64,000 nucleotides of DNA, from positions 58,682,351 through 58,746,350 of the forward strand of contig OX638131.1 in assembly GCA_951804985.1 (NCBI GenBank), in the 5' to 3' direction. The stretch is from Dryomyza anilis (lineage: Eukaryota; Arthropoda; Insecta; Diptera; Dryomyzidae). Both the position numbers and the translations under genes were made by a program. Positions 11,184 through 23,176 of the stretch are shown here, piece after piece; within the stretch, counting starts at the first letter, position 1; the number at the start of each line of letters is the position of its first letter. The notes under the pieces are model-generated. The model was given only the letters and a program-made list of their open reading frames with translations, made no database searches and was not told where the DNA came from.

Positions 11184-11366
11184 GCTGTGCTCCCGTGACA
11201 GTTAAACCAGATCTATTTCACTGGAACGCCAACGGTTATATTTTGCGAAAACTTGACAGCATTCGATTGAACTGGATAAAACCAGATTTCGATCTTGTTT
11301 GCTTTCGATCTTGTTTGTATAGAAAATAGAGCTTTGGCTCTAGATCACATTCCACGGGAACACAGT
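11184..11366. mobile_element. MITE with TA target duplication, copy 2
   Basis: The ends GCTGTGCTCCCGTG and CACGGGAACACAG are flanked by TA. They match the element at 8,077-8,364, but this copy is shorter (183 bp). Confidence 0.65.
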
Positions 11367-11639
11367 TAATGATTAACAGGAACTTGGTTTAAATATAATA
11401 GATATTGTATAAACTGTCGATAAAAATAACTAAACTTATAGTAGTTTTCTATATTTTTAAATGCTATTTTAACCATTTTTCCTTGAAAAACAAAATAAAT
11501 TACATTATCAGATTTCTTCTCAAAAATTTACGAAAAAGAAACAATTAGTACTCAATAAAAATTAATAATAATTTTGTTGCATTATGTTTATAAAAAAACA
11601 GAACATGAATTAGGTAAAGGGACCGAATTTTTAAAAGTA

Positions 11640-12060
11640 CAACCGATAAAAAAGTCTGCTCTTGATGTTCTGGGCATACATATCAATTCCATGTGACCTC
11701 CGTTGGAATTATCACATATTCGATGTGTCGAAAGAAGTGGCTAAGAACCTTGTTTTTAATAAACGGCCATACTTCACTCCTGGTGACTTACGCATTTTCT
11801 ACACTACCTATATTCACCCTAAGATGGAATATCGAATAATGGGAGCATATGGGTAGGGGCTTCAAAATCTTCTTTGGAGTTCCCAGAACGAATCCAACAA
11901 CGTATAATATATTTAAAAGAAGATGAAAATATTTCATCCTCTATTTTTTATCTTGAGCACCGAAGGACCGTAAGGTGTGTAAGCTTGTTTTATATGTATT
12001 AATATGCTAAGTGTTCGAGGTAAATACATGGCCTGATTCTACAAGGTCGCGTGTTCTACT
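11640..12060 (+). pseudogene. LINE reverse transcriptase thumb/C-terminal fragment (different family)
   Basis: In one frame to about 11,856 and in another afterwards, the translation follows the pattern found after the RT core of jockey/L2-like LINEs: L-G-x-x-I, then W-N-Y-H-I, V-S-K-E-V-A-K, F-T-P-G-D-L, I-H-P-K-M-E-Y, then S-L-E-L-x-E-R-I-Q-Q-R and L-E-H-R-R-T-V. It has at least one frameshift and no RT catalytic core. It matches neither the RTE-like nor the LOA-type copies here, so a third LINE family is present. Confidence 0.6.
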
Positions 12061-12074
12061 AGGGCATCAAATGT

Positions 12075-12972
12075 GAAATTATATTAAAAAGGCCACTTTT
12101 TTGTCAGTGCTGCCACAATTTTTGTTACAGACATTTAACTAACGCAAAAAAATGTGACAAGCACCAGGACATGCAGAGTATCGCCAGCGTATAGAGTTGC
12201 AGCGGAATGCTGTGACGCATCCAGCTCCTTGGCGATCTAGAGCGACATTATCGGTAACCCAGACGCACGTGCCGTGTGCCACGGATACGGCCAGAGACAG
12301 TCGTAAAGTGGACTCTGCGTCACGCCAGCAGTCCAAGGCATTGATCACATCATTTCGCAAGTCGCGCTGTATGCGTTCGCAGATCCATCCGCAAATGTTG
12401 ACTGTTTAAAAATTGTCACATAAATTTAATAAAAATGTGTAATTCAGTCGAGCAAATTTTTTAAATTTTATTTACAATATTATTTTTTTAGGTTTGAGAA
12501 ATTTGTAGATCAAAATAATTTCTGTGGCCTTGTTTAAATGTATGTAAAGGTTTTTAAGTTTTTCAAATTTTCTTTTTGCCACTCCCCTATACCAGAAAAG
12601 TGAATTTTAATAAAAAGAGGTTTTTGAATTTTAGGAGGTAACAATTCATTTTTTTCAATTTTGTAATTTTTGGGCCGGTTTTCCGGATGACGTGACAATT
12701 TTTAATATTTTTTTTGCACCGTCCACTTTGATATATTCCAAAAGCAATTGTGACCGGTCCGTTTGGTCTGTTCTTAAATGTTCGTTACTATTTCCAAATT
12801 TAGGAGGGCATGGTAATTTTTTTACATATCGATAAAATAAACTTCAGCAAAATCACATTCCGACACAACAATGTATTCGTAAAATAATGATAGAGAAATA
12901 CGAATCCGAATGAAAATATCCGCTACGACGGGGCTCATGATTGCCCTGTACAACTACAAGGAAACGTGCGCC
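12075..12972. repeat. Dispersed repeat of about 0.9 kb, copy 1
   Basis: From aaattatattaaaaaggcca to caaggaaacgtgcgcc this matches 28,553-29,430 in the same orientation, with scattered small indels. Its GC-richer middle (ggcgatctagagcgac) yields open frames on both strands, but neither is conserved between copies. Confidence 0.75.
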
Positions 12973-12974
12973 TC

Positions 12975-13333
12975 AGGTACCTAACATCGATCAACAACAC
13001 ACAGAAGCAGATATAGGCACGCATCACTTATGGAACGAACATTTTAGCCTTCTTTTCAACGTGTGAGGCGCGGTTTGTCATGAATGTTCTTTTTGTATTT
13101 TAGGTAATGATATGTATACCTAAATTTTAAAATTTTTAATTATGTTGAACACCCTCATAACATTAGGCCCACATAAGAAGTTTTGTCTTTACTGGTGAAA
13201 ATAATTGGATTATTCGCTGGAACTCAATATTTGACAAACAGTTCAAATTTAGAAAAATATAAGTGGGCGGAACACGCCCATTTTTAAAATATATGTGGAG
13301 ATCTGTTAGGTTAATATTTCATATACCCTGTAC
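12975..13333. repeat. Repeat family H, left part, interrupted by a hAT-like element
   Basis: It matches the left part of 34,668-35,238 (ggtacctaacatcgatcaac and gtaatgatatgtatacctaa segments). The uninterrupted copy continues through ccctgtacctcatagg; here the sequence stops after ccctgtac, where a hAT-like end begins. Confidence 0.7.
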
Positions 13334-13462
13334 TAGAGATGGGCACGTGAGTGAGTTTTGACTCACACTCACTCACGCTCACGAAAGAATATTTATAATC
13401 ACGCACACTCACTCACGGCCTTTTTTGCTCTACTCACACTCACTCACAATCACGTGAGTAAA
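13334..13462 (+). mobile_element. Detached left end of a hAT-like element
   Basis: It starts TAGAGATGGGCACGTGAG next to the 8-bp site CCCTGTAC (13,326-13,333) and continues as (ACTC)n-rich sequence like that at 14,740-14,880. It breaks off at 13,462, where an inverted copy of DNA from 16.7-18 kb begins. Confidence 0.65.
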
Positions 13463-14696
13463 ATTAAAATTGCTACTATTATAAAGCTAGTATTAATGAA
13501 AAGCTTTTAAAGTCTTTACCCTGCCATTATAAAGCTTGTCCACTTCTATTTTACGGCTAGCTGCAATGCTCATTATTAGCTGTTTAATTACGCCAAAATG
13601 TTTGTATAAGGGTTTGACAGCGGTTACAGAGTTGCTTGCGCAGCTTTTGCATTTTTTATAAGTTACATAAGCTATTCTATATAAGTTACATAAGCTCTTC
13701 TACAACATTAGTATTATACAGTTAATGTGTTACTTGGGTGTGGAACACATTATGTAGCAGTTGCGTTAGGTTTAATTTGAAATACTGAATAAAAGTAAAT
13801 TATGTCGATTATTAAGTTTACAATAGCTATGAAAATCCAAATAAATTTGTAATTCACTGAAAATAGTGATGAGTTTTTATTGAATACGAAACAAATACCC
13901 AATAAATGGCTATTTGTAGCAGTTTCTAGCGAAAAATTACGCTATATAAAAAGTTATTATTTTGCGCACTTTTAGCGTGATTTTTTTTTTTTTGTTTCAT
14001 TGTGACGGGATTTTACTATTATAATTGTAGATAATCTATTGCCAACTATAATAGTAAATTCCCACCAATTTTTATTAGAGTGTACTAATAACGGGCACAG
14101 CTAAGACGAACCGATGAGTGCATACGCTAAACACTGGTCAATGTTATTCCTTGGCCATTGTCTTCGTTACGCACTCTTGCAGTCTCAGCTGCGCAAGCTG
14201 TTAGCGTGAAGTAGGATGGGGAAGGGACAGAAAATGTAAAAACAAATGTGTAATTGCAGCAGAGAGCATAAAAAGACCCGTTTCGTTGGCAATTATAAAG
14301 AGCGACAACGGAAACAGGCAGTGTTGGTAGCTTGCAACGCATTGTTTAAATTGTTGTTGTTTAGTTCTGATGGTTATTGTTGTTTATTGTCTGTGATTAT
14401 TTATTGTGAGTATGTTTTGATTGTATTTATTTTAATGTTTTTATTGTTAAATGTATAAATTACGGTGGACGACACTTAAATCAAAATTTTGCGCGGCACT
14501 CGACAAAGATTAGGACAAACTCGACGGACAAATATTACACGAATGCAATATATAAAGATTGGGGGCGGCAGTCCGTCCCCAATTGTTGCGTTGCCGCTAC
14601 TGAAATTTATATTTTGTTTTCTCAATAAAAAAAAATGATAGATCAATAATAATGAAGCGGCATTGTATTTATACCCTACACCTATGAGATACAGGG
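13463..14696. repeat. Left arm of a giant inverted duplication
   Basis: This segment is the reverse complement of 16,736-17,967 over about 1.23 kb at very high identity. Several open frames in it are therefore exact mirror copies of those in the right arm and are not evidence of genes. Confidence 0.85.
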
Positions 14697-15387
14697 TAGA
14701 GATGGGCATGTAAGCGTGATTCAGCGTGATTCACGTGAATCACGCGTGATCACGCGTGATTGAATCCTAACTTTGCTCACGTGATTGTGAGTGAGTGTGA
14801 GTAGACCAAAAAATACCGTGAGTGAGTGTGCGTGAGTACAAATTTTTCGTGAGTGAGTGTGCGTGAGTCGAATATTTCATAAAATAAAAAAATCTCAGTT
14901 TTAATTTAAGCGATTTTATATATTTTTGTTGAACTACAGAACAAGGCTCAGAACTCAGAAAGCTTCGGGAAGGCGACTGCCCACATTTCAGAACTATAAT
15001 AAATCAAACCCTATCTAACGACCGTCATATACCCACCCCTTCTTCAACTCAGAATAAGTTGCAAGGTTTCAGTCAACAATTTATCTAACCTCTGCAAACC
15101 GTCTGTAAACTATTGAATTTTCAATTTTAACTATACATGATAACTCTGTGTTGACTTCCTTTTGTTTATTAACTTTAGTTTGTTCCAGAGGTTTGTGTGG
15201 GGTCCCGATTTTATTCGAGTTATAAATGTAGTAACAAAAAAAAATCGCTTCAATAATAGTTTTTCCCAAATTCAATTTATCCCTGGTTAATTCTACCACG
15301 AACTATTCTTTTATTGATAACTACTGGACCCGTGCACGACTCGTGCCAAGATTTTGTGAATGCAAGGAATGTAGTGATTTTATTTTT

Positions 15388-15461
15388 CCTAATTGCTGAT
15401 AGATTGTGTTTTTAATACCATATATCCGAAAAATTAAAAACACAATCTATCAGCAATTAGG
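15388..15461. repeat. Perfect short hairpin
   Basis: cctaattgctgatagattgt is repeated in inverted orientation after about 18 bp, giving arms of about 27-29 bp. It lies in the left half of the hAT-like element and is absent from the right half. Confidence 0.7.
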
Positions 15462-15660
15462 ATAGCAAATTTAATGAAATTTTGTTCAACGTTATATATA
15501 ACCATTCTAAACAGTCTCGCGGAATTTGGGCGGGATTAGACCACTGGGCGTGGCACCCTTAATAGAAGGTATTTTTTTCCACATGGTGTATGTCAACAGT
15601 TATTATAATGATAACAAGGTATTTCGCACCAGGGTAACAACCACCACAATTTTTTTAAAC

Positions 15661-15840
15661 TTACCACACCGAAATACACCACACCAAAATTCACCACAAC
15701 GAAACTCACCACACTAAAATTCACCACACTGAAACTTACGACACCAAAATTCACCAAACTAAAATTCACCAAACTAAAATTCACCACACCAAAATTCACC
15801 ACACTAAAACTCACCATACTTAAACTCACCACACTAAAAC
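15661..15840. repeat. 15-bp minisatellite, unit CACCACACCAAAATT
   Basis: About twelve variable copies in a row, with third-position-like changes. The 15-bp period keeps one frame open on each strand, giving a five-residue repeat, but flanking signals for a gene are lacking. Confidence 0.8.
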
Positions 15841-15844
15841 TACT

Positions 15845-15930
15845 ACTGGGAAAAACTCTACAGGGAAGAATTCTACGGGAAAGAATTCAACTGGGAAGAA
15901 TTCTACGGGGAAACGTTCTACTGGGAAGAT
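15845..15930. repeat. 15-bp minisatellite, unit GGGAAGAATTCTACG
   Basis: About six copies directly follow the first minisatellite. The unit sequence is different but the period is the same. Confidence 0.75.
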
Positions 15931-17690
15931 ATAAATAATAAAAATGTTCTTTATATTAATAAAATCACTAGATTCCTTGCATTCACAAAATCTTGGCACG
16001 AGTCGTGCACGGGTCCAGTAGTTATCAATAAAAGAATAGATCGTGGTAGAATTAACCAGAGATAAATTGAATTTGGGAAAAACTATTTTTGAAGCGATTT
16101 TTTTTGTTACTACATTTATAACTCGAATAAAATCGGGACCCCACACAAACCTCTGGAACAAACTAAAGTTAATAAACAAAAGGAAGTCAACACAGAGTTA
16201 TCATGTATAGTTGAAATTGAAAATTCAACTTTTTACAAAAATGGGTATATCGAAAAAAAAATGCGTTCCATGAACGGTCGTATGAAACCAATCAAAAACT
16301 ATTGACATGATCCCACATACTAAGTACAGACGGTTTGCAGAGGTTAGATAAATTGTTGACTGAAACCTTGCAACTTATTCTGAGTTGAAAAAGGGGTGGG
16401 TATATGACGGTCGTTAGAAAAGGTTTGATTTATTATAGTTCTGAAATGTGGGCAATCGCCTTCCCGAAGCCTTCTGAGTTCTGAGCCTTGTTCTGTAGTT
16501 CAACAAAAATATATAAAATCGCAAAAATTAAAACTGAGATTGTTTTATTTTATGAAATATTCGACTCACGCACACTCACTCACGAAAAATTTGTACTCAC
16601 GCACACTCACTCACGGTATTTTTTGGTCTACTCACACTCACTCACAATCACGTGAGCAAAGTTAGGATTCAATCACGCGTGATCACGCGTGATTCACGTG
16701 AATCACGCTGAATCACGCTTACATGCCCATCTCTACCCTGTATCTCATAGGTGTAGGGTATAAATACAATGCCGCTTCATTATTATTGATCTATCATTTT
16801 TTTTTATTGAGAAAACAAAATATAAATTTCAGTAGCGGCAACGCAACAATTGGGGACGGACTGCCGCCCCCAATCTTTATATATTGCATTCGTGTAATAT
16901 TTGTCCGTCGAGTTTGTCCTAATCTTTGTCGAGTGCCGCGCAAAATTTTGATTTAAGTGTCGTCCACCGTAATTTATACATTTAACAATAAAAACATTAA
17001 AATAAATACAATCAAAACATACTCACAATAAATAATCACAGACAATAAACAACAATAACCATCAGAACTAAACAACAACAATTTAAACAATGCGTTGCAA
17101 GCTACCAACACTGCCTGTTTCCGTTGTCGCTCTTTATAATTGCCAACGAAACGGGTCTTTTTATGCTCTCTGCTGCAATTACACATTTGTTTTTACATTT
17201 TCTGTCCCTTCCCCATCCTACTTCACGCTAACAGCTTGCGCAGCTGAGACTGCAAGAGTGCGTAACGAAGACAATGGCCAAGGAATAACATTGACCAGTG
17301 TTTAGCGTATGCACTCATCGGTTCGTCTCAGCTGTGCCCGTTATTAGTACACTCTAATAAAAATTGGTGGGAATTTACTATTATAGTTGGCAATAGATTA
17401 TCTACAATTATAATAGTAAAATCCCGTCACAATGAACAAAAAAAAAATCACGCTAAAAGTGCGCAAAATAATAACTTTTTATATAGCGTTATTTTTCGCT
17501 AGAAACTGCTACAAATAGCCATTTATTGGGTATTTGTTTCGTATTCAATAAAAACTCATCACTATTTTCAGTGAATTACAAATTTATTTGGATTTTCATA
17601 GCTATTGTTAACTTAATAATCGACATAATTTACTTTTATTCAGTATTTCAAATTAAACCTAACGCAACTGCTACATAATGTGTTCCACAC

Positions 17691-18052
17691 CCAAGTAACA
17701 CATTAGCTGTATAATACTAATGCTGTAGAAGAGCTTATGTAACTTATATAGAATAGCTTATGTAACTTATAAAAAATGCAAAAGCTGCACAAGCAACTCT
17801 GTAACCGCTGTCAAACCCTTATACAAACATTTTGGCGTAATTAAACAGCTAATAATGAGCATTGCAGCTAGCCGTAAAATAGAAGTGGACAAGCTTTATA
17901 ATAGCAGGGTAAAGACTTTAAAAGCTTTTCATTAATACTAGCTTTATAATAGTAGCAATTTTAACTAAAAGTGCAATACTACAGCTATCTACCGGAAATG
18001 CCTTTGTGAGAGTTCTATCAAGCCTTTTAATCAACAGCCAATGGTTATTTGG
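17691..18052. mobile_element. MITE with CCAAGTAAC ends, copy 1
   Basis: The left end CCAAGTAACACATTAGCTGT and the right end ACAGCCAATGGTTATTTGG are imperfect inverted repeats. The 36.2-kb copy of the surrounding repeat lacks this segment. A second member at 31,177-32,266 is in opposite orientation. The left-arm junction of the inverted duplication falls inside this MITE. Confidence 0.65.
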
Positions 18053-18454
18053 ACATATTCTGTAGCATCCAGCGCAGCCACAAGACCACTTCAGCAGACA
18101 TATCATGTTTTAGAAACACTTGCACAACTGAATGTGGTGGAAAGTTGCGTTAAATCCATTTACTTTGAAGTACTTAATAAATGAACTAAATAAAATTGAT
18201 TCATTTGTATTAAGTATTAATCATAATATCTGTATCGTTTATCGACTGACATTAAATGTTTGTCTCCGTTTTGTTAAAATTCCACTAAAATAGCAACAAA
18301 AATCACGCGAATTTAATGAAATTATTATTTATGACGTACATTTTAGAAACACGCTCTGCAGCTGTTATTACAATACTTATTTTAGCATATCACCAAAAAA
18401 GCATGAAATTGACTATATTTATACTAGTAATATTACAATCAATTTTGAGAGTGC

Positions 18455-18512
18455 AGCAATTGACAAACTAGTAATAGCAATTAACAAACTACTAACAGCA
18501 ATTGACAAACTA
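18455..18512. repeat. Short tandem repeat, AGCAATTGACAAACTA x3
   Basis: Three imperfect copies of about 20 bp. It is noncoding. Confidence 0.6.
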
Positions 18513-18627
18513 GATCCAGTTTTTAACGTTTGCATACGCGTAGCTTATGCAGAACATTTTTAATATAATTTTCGTTGTACAACGTAACGATATACGGACA
18601 GCGAAGCAGACACTGCAAAAAGGGTGA

Positions 18628-18830
18628 GCTGTACGGTCGACCAACAAGTTATAGGTTTATCCACTGCTGTTGTTTTGTAACCAGTACAAAATAGATTCTT
18701 ATTCGGTATATATTGAGATTGTCATATTATTTTTTTATAACTCAATTAAATGTCGAATAAAAAAAAAAACAATATTAAATACATTCTTTTAAAGTTATTA
18801 CATTAATTTATTAAGTGCCAATTTTTCAAT
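18628..18830. repeat. AT-rich dispersed repeat, copy 2 of 3
   Basis: It matches 565-770 from gctgtacggtcgaccaacaa onward and 36,522-36,668. Confidence 0.6.
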
Positions 18831-18860
18831 GTTAGTTGAACTCCATTTGTAGTTTAAACT

Positions 18861-19005
18861 TAAGGCTCGAATACACGATAAAGAAATAAGCTAGAGATAG
18901 AGAAAAAAATCTACAGTAGAGCTCAATACCATGGAGTTATATGAGATTTTTTGCTCTATTTTTCTCTATCTCTAGCTATTTTTCTATCGTGTAAACTCGC
19001 CCTTA
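18861..19005. mobile_element. Small palindromic MITE
   Basis: TAAGGCTCGAATACACGATA and its near complement TATCGTGTAAACTCGCCCTTA form the ends, and pairing continues over about 50 bp through ctagagatagagaaaaa. The total is about 145 bp and noncoding. Confidence 0.65.
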
Positions 19006-19743
19006 GAATCGTGTTTTTCAGTGAATTTTTAACTCAGGATTTTCTTGACAGAAAAATGAGAGATGCTCTCTTTACACTCTGTAGTCCACACTCATACGAT
19101 CATTTGTCTGCCCAACGGTTTCCATTTTATTAGTTATCAGCTATTATTTGTTGCATAAAGACACACTGAACGATTGCACGCACAAATTTTCACTGATATT
19201 TATTATTTCGTGCATTATTACCTAATTACTTAAATGGCCCTTACAACCCTTACAAGGCCCTTACGAGGGTCGGTTTGGCCGCTGAGATGAAGCCGTGCCA
19301 GTCGGTTCTGCTTTGCGCTAGTTAGAATTACCAAGCGTTACCAGGTTGTCCTCAACCTGGTCTTTCCAACGCTATTTATGGAGAATCTTTCTGTCGAACG
19401 CTCCCAGTACTCTGTCATCGATAGAGGCTAGCGTCCATGTTTCTTCTATTATAGAGTAGGACGGGCATGATGAGTGACTTGTAGAGCGTTATTTTTGTCC
19501 GGCGAGAGAGAGCTCTACTTTTCAATTGCCTACTGAGCCCAAAGTAGCACCTGTTGGCAAGAGTTATTCTCCATTTGATCTCCACACGTCGTTGTTGCTG
19601 TTTATGCTGGATTCCAAATAGACGAACTCCTTCACAATGTCGAACTTGTGGGTTTTTGTCAGATTTTGACCAAGGCGCACGGACTCTTTTTTGCTTGTTC
19701 GTGGATGGAACTTCATCTTGTCCTCGTTCCCCACTAGACCCAT

Positions 19744-20736
19744 TCAACGCGACTTTTTCTCCAATCTGGAGAATGATGTGTTGACTGCTCGTGTGATCCT
19801 GCCAATGATATCAATATCATCGGCATATGCGAACAGCATGACACTTTTGTTGAGGATAGTGCCGCTTTGATGGAGTTCCGCAGATCGAACTGTTTTCTCT
19901 ATCAATAAGTTAAAAAAGTCGCACGATAGGAAGTCACCCTGTCTGAAACCTCGTTCAGTATGAAATGGCTCGGAGAGGTCTTTTCCTATTCTCAATGAGC
20001 AACGTGTATTGCTCAGGGTCATCCTGCAAAGCCTTATAAGTTTCGCAGGTATACCGAACTCAGACAATGCGGCGTATAATCGTTCCCTTATCTGAGTGTC
20101 GTAATCAGCTTTATAGTCGACTAATAGGTGGTATGTGTCGATCTCTTTTTCTAGGGTCTTTCTGGATTAGGCGCAATGTGCAAATCTATTATATTGTGGA
20201 CTTTCCAGGTCTGAAGCTGCATTGATAAGGTCCAATCAGTCCCTTGACGCTCGATAGAACCTTGTATGCGATATTGAGTAGGCTGATCCCACGGTAGTTG
20301 GCGCAGATAGTGGGATCCCCTTTCTTAAGGATTGGGCAGAGTACACTGAGGTTCCAGTCACTTGCCATGCTTATGCTTTCATCCGACCATATTCTGTTTT
20401 CGATCTCGAGCATGCTCTCTATTAGCTCGTCGCCTCCGGTCTTAAACAACTCAGCAGGCAGGCCATCAACACCTGCGGCTTTGTTATTTTTCAGCCGAGC
20501 AATGGCTGTTCTGACCTTGTCTTGGTCGGGTGGCGGAATCTCAACGTCGTCGGGTTTACTTCTCTATCGGTGGAATTAAGGTCATTATCACCGGTCAGCA
20601 GCTTAGAGAAGTGATTCCGCCATATTATCAGTGTGCTCTGGATATCTTTGACTAGATTCCCGTTCTCATCTTTACAAGAAGAGGCTCCGGGGTGTATTTG
20701 TACACAGCGTCTTTCTCTGCAGTGGCCACGCGACAC
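19744..20736 (-). pseudogene. Reverse transcriptase domain of the RTE-like LINE
   Basis: The minus strand carries RT motifs in order: PILKKGDP and NYRGISLLNIAYKVLS (20,350-20,250), GPYQCSFRPGKST (about 20,200), a frame change with some loss, then RGFRQGDFLSC and FAYADDIDIIGR (about 19,830-19,800), where YADD holds the catalytic aspartates. The tail continues in another frame at 19,747-19,415 with SLIMPVLLYNR. RT primes on nicked target DNA in this class. Broken frames exclude activity. Confidence 0.7.
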
Positions 20737-20833
20737 TCTTGTTCATACCACTAATTCCTCCTGGGACGTTGGAATCCAAGCACCTCATTGGCAGCCGTAC
20801 GCATAGAGCAGGAGACATGGTTCCACTGCTCGC

Positions 20834-21576
20834 TTATATCATCGGGAGGAGGAGTGTTTTGTCTAAACTGGTGTGAGAGTAGAGTGGAAAAGGCTTGCGT
20901 TGTCTGTTGTGATTGTATGTGCGGACCTTGGCTGCTACAAGGTAATGATCTGAATCCATATTGGCTCCTCGGATAGTGCGTACGACCACCACGCTCAAAG
21001 CGTGCTTTCCGTCAATCATAACGTGGTCAATTTGGTTACGAGTTTTTTGATTGGGCGACAACCATGTGGCCTTGTGGATATCGAAATGTTCGAATCTAGT
21101 GCTACTAACTACCATGGTTCGTGCTGCGGCGAAGTCGATTAGCCTCGTTCCGTTATCGGAAGTTTTGGCATGGAGGCTAAATTAAGCATTGATGCGGATT
21201 GTTGCCAGCCTTTCGTCCACGAGCGTGAACCTAGAGACAAGGTGACGGAGTCTCTTACCGACCACAAATCCACATCCAAATTCATGTCTCTCCGCATGGC
21301 AGCTGTAGTAGATATCAAGGGCGCTTGTTTCCAGCAGCCTTGCCCTGTCCACTGCATTTCTTGGATAGCTTTTTATTTTTCGAGGACATCTACCAGCTGG
21401 ATAGAGGCACCTTCCCTATAAAGGGTCCGGACATTCCAGGTGAATATCCGTAAATCATGGTCCTTAAAACGTTTGCGTGGGTTGTCATCGTGGTAATCGG
21501 TCGTTATCCAAGGCTTCTTTTTTGTTTTCATTGGACGCATAGGTTTTTTCCGTGTTGGGACCCAAACCCAACGCAC
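20834..21576 (-). pseudogene. AP-endonuclease domain of the RTE-like LINE
   Basis: The minus strand reads the endonuclease/exonuclease/phosphatase fold in pieces. A start motif LRIFTWNVRTLY lies near 21,450, a middle stretch lies in another frame, and the end motif is NQIDHVMIDGKHA followed by RGANMDSDHYLVAAKVR near 20,960. The SDH triad is the catalytic end of LINE APE nucleases that nick the target DNA. At least two frame changes between 21,360 and 21,115 inactivate it. Confidence 0.7.
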
Positions 21577-21908
21577 GAACCCTCACTCTGAGGGAGATGC
21601 TCGCCACTCACTTTAGCCGACTTCTACACCGATTGGTATAGGGCGTCGTTTCCAGGGACTTCCGTGAAGAGGATTTCCACCGAAGTGAAAGCGTCACCAT
21701 TTGACAATTTTCCAATTCTGGCGACCAGTGAGTTGACTTAAGACGAAACCGACACGGTTTGCGCTGACTTCGACGTGTTGAAGCGCTCAGACACGTTGCC
21801 TTGTGATAATAGCCCACATTTCGTGCCATTTCGTGTCATGGCGACTATTCTAAATTATCTCTGTAATTTCTTATAAATTTCGTCATTTTCGCAACTTAAA
21901 TAACAGCT

Positions 21909-22040
21909 GTTCCAAATGAGAAAAATAATACTCTTCTTCTTAAATGCTATTCACAATCGATAATTCGCTGGCATTTTCCGATGCTGCCATATTTTAAGCA
22001 CTGATCTGAACTTAAACTACTACTGAAAAACTTCTCGAAT
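21909..22040. repeat. Repeat shared with 42.58-42.71 kb
   Basis: tgttccaaatgagaaaaata through the gccatattttaagcactgat segment matches 42,579-42,710 closely. It is noncoding and borders the LINE here and a tandem-duplication breakpoint there. Confidence 0.65.
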
Positions 22041-22214
22041 AGTTAAACTACGTGAGACGTTTAAGTAAACGCAGTTTAAACTACCACTGAAAAATTGGCT
22101 CTTGGTGTATGTTTCCAATGAAATCTTTTACTAAATTCAAATATTCAATGATTTCTTTGATTTTAGAATATATTCATGAACATTATAATTAAAAGAATTA
22201 TTAAACAAATTATA

Positions 22215-23165
22215 GCACATCACTAACGAACATTGCCCTCTTCATTTGTAGAATTGTTTAAGTCGTTGTTATTAATAAATTCGGGGTCTCCAGATGTTAT
22301 TGCAAGGTGTGCAACATATAAAGCGGGATCAATAACCTTTGGAATTGCAGGTGGAAATCTTATCTAGATTCGGACTCCTATAAAGAAAGCGTGGAAACAT
22401 TAATAACATAATAAATAGATTAAATTAATAAAACATAATAATTAGATTAAAATAATAAAAAACGCAAGTGTTGCCTTTCTAGCATTTCTTGCAGTGTTAG
22501 GCTTGCACTTCCTCTTTTTATCTTGCTCTTGCAAGAAAATCTCGATCTTTTTATTGCAAAAAAAATGCAAGAAAATTCAGAGCAAGATGCAAGAACATGA
22601 AATTTTTGATCATCACTAATTACAATGTCAAAAAAATGCTGATATTTTGAAAATACTGTCAAAATAAGACAAATTATTTTAAATATTTGTCAAAATTAAA
22701 AAATGTAAAGAAATGAAATTTATACAATTTTATAAAAACATTATCGAAATGCGCAGATCTCTCTGCAGGATGAAATACAGTCCAAAACGATACCTCCACT
22801 GCTTACTGGCAGTATCTACAAGGTTTTGTAGTACCAGGAAGCAGGAAACGTTTTCTTGCACATATTTTGAGGCCTTCGCTCGGCAGCAGAGAACTTTGCC
22901 GTCAGCTGCAAAAAAAGACCATGGACTTTAAAGCCATTGGAAAAGAACACATTTTTACTCATAAAGAAATACCGAAGAACGCGATTAACTTCATGCTTTG
23001 CAAAAAGAACTATTTTTGCGAATTTATAATTTACAAAAATTGAGAATTATGACAACTAAAATAAATGATGCCAAGTTTGGATACAAATATATTAAGCGGC
23101 GATAGCGTTGTTGGAAAAACATTTTTAAGCGTTGATACCGATGCCAAAAAACACGTCAATTATAT
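22215..23165. repeat. Third, partial copy of the 40.1-41.2 kb / 46.4-47.6 kb sequence
   Basis: It contains cctcttcatttgtagaattg, the gatctagattcggactcct-like string and the TGCAAGA inverted-repeat segment found in both large duplication units. Here cattg and cctct are adjacent, so this copy represents the site without the 2.9-kb element of those units. Confidence 0.7.
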
Positions 23166-23176
23166 AAATTTGTAAG

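Larger units (their letters stand above)
14697..16735. mobile_element. hAT-like palindromic element, about 2.04 kb, with TAGAGATGGGCA ends
   Basis: The terminal inverted repeats begin TAGAGATGGGCATGTAAGCG and end in the complement. The subterminal zone is rich in CACGTGAT/ATCACGCG and GTGAGTGAGTGT motifs. The two halves (14,697-15,385 and about 15,955-16,735) are themselves inverted copies around a central 0.57 kb, and the right half has an extra block of about 100 bp near 16,230-16,330. No transposase is present, so it is non-autonomous. The 8-bp TSD partner of its right flank CCCTGTAT is the CCCTGTAC at 13,326, not the sequence adjacent to its own left end. Confidence 0.75.
16736..18600. 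repeat. Repeat family H, right part, and right arm of the inverted duplication
   Basis: It begins ccctgtatctcataggtgta and matches 35,231-36,520 of the uninterrupted copy. The first 1.23 kb is also the mirror of 13,463-14,696. A MITE (17,691-18,052) is inserted in it and is missing from the 36-kb copy. Confidence 0.75.
19215..21840 (-). mobile_element. Decayed RTE-like LINE
   Basis: Read on the minus strand this is one LINE in order: N-terminal endonuclease, linker, reverse transcriptase and C-terminal tail, ending near 19,215 in a TAAGTAATTAGG-like tail. The total of about 2.6 kb is shorter than intact RTE elements, so segments are missing as well as frames broken. The copy at 29.6-30.96 kb is the same family. 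Its 5' part shares the string ctgagcgcttca with that copy. Confidence 0.7.

Noticed and set aside
14127..14709. Three open frames that recur perfectly at 16,723-17,305
   Set aside because: They are mirror copies caused by the inverted duplication; conservation is from copying, not selection.
15593..15832. Minus-strand frame of 79 codons made of V-N-F-G-V-type repeats
   Set aside because: It is the 15-bp minisatellite read in an open frame; no initiation context or homologue is recognised.
15661..15930. CRISPR-like array
   Set aside because: Units are contiguous with no unique spacers, and the genome is that of an animal.
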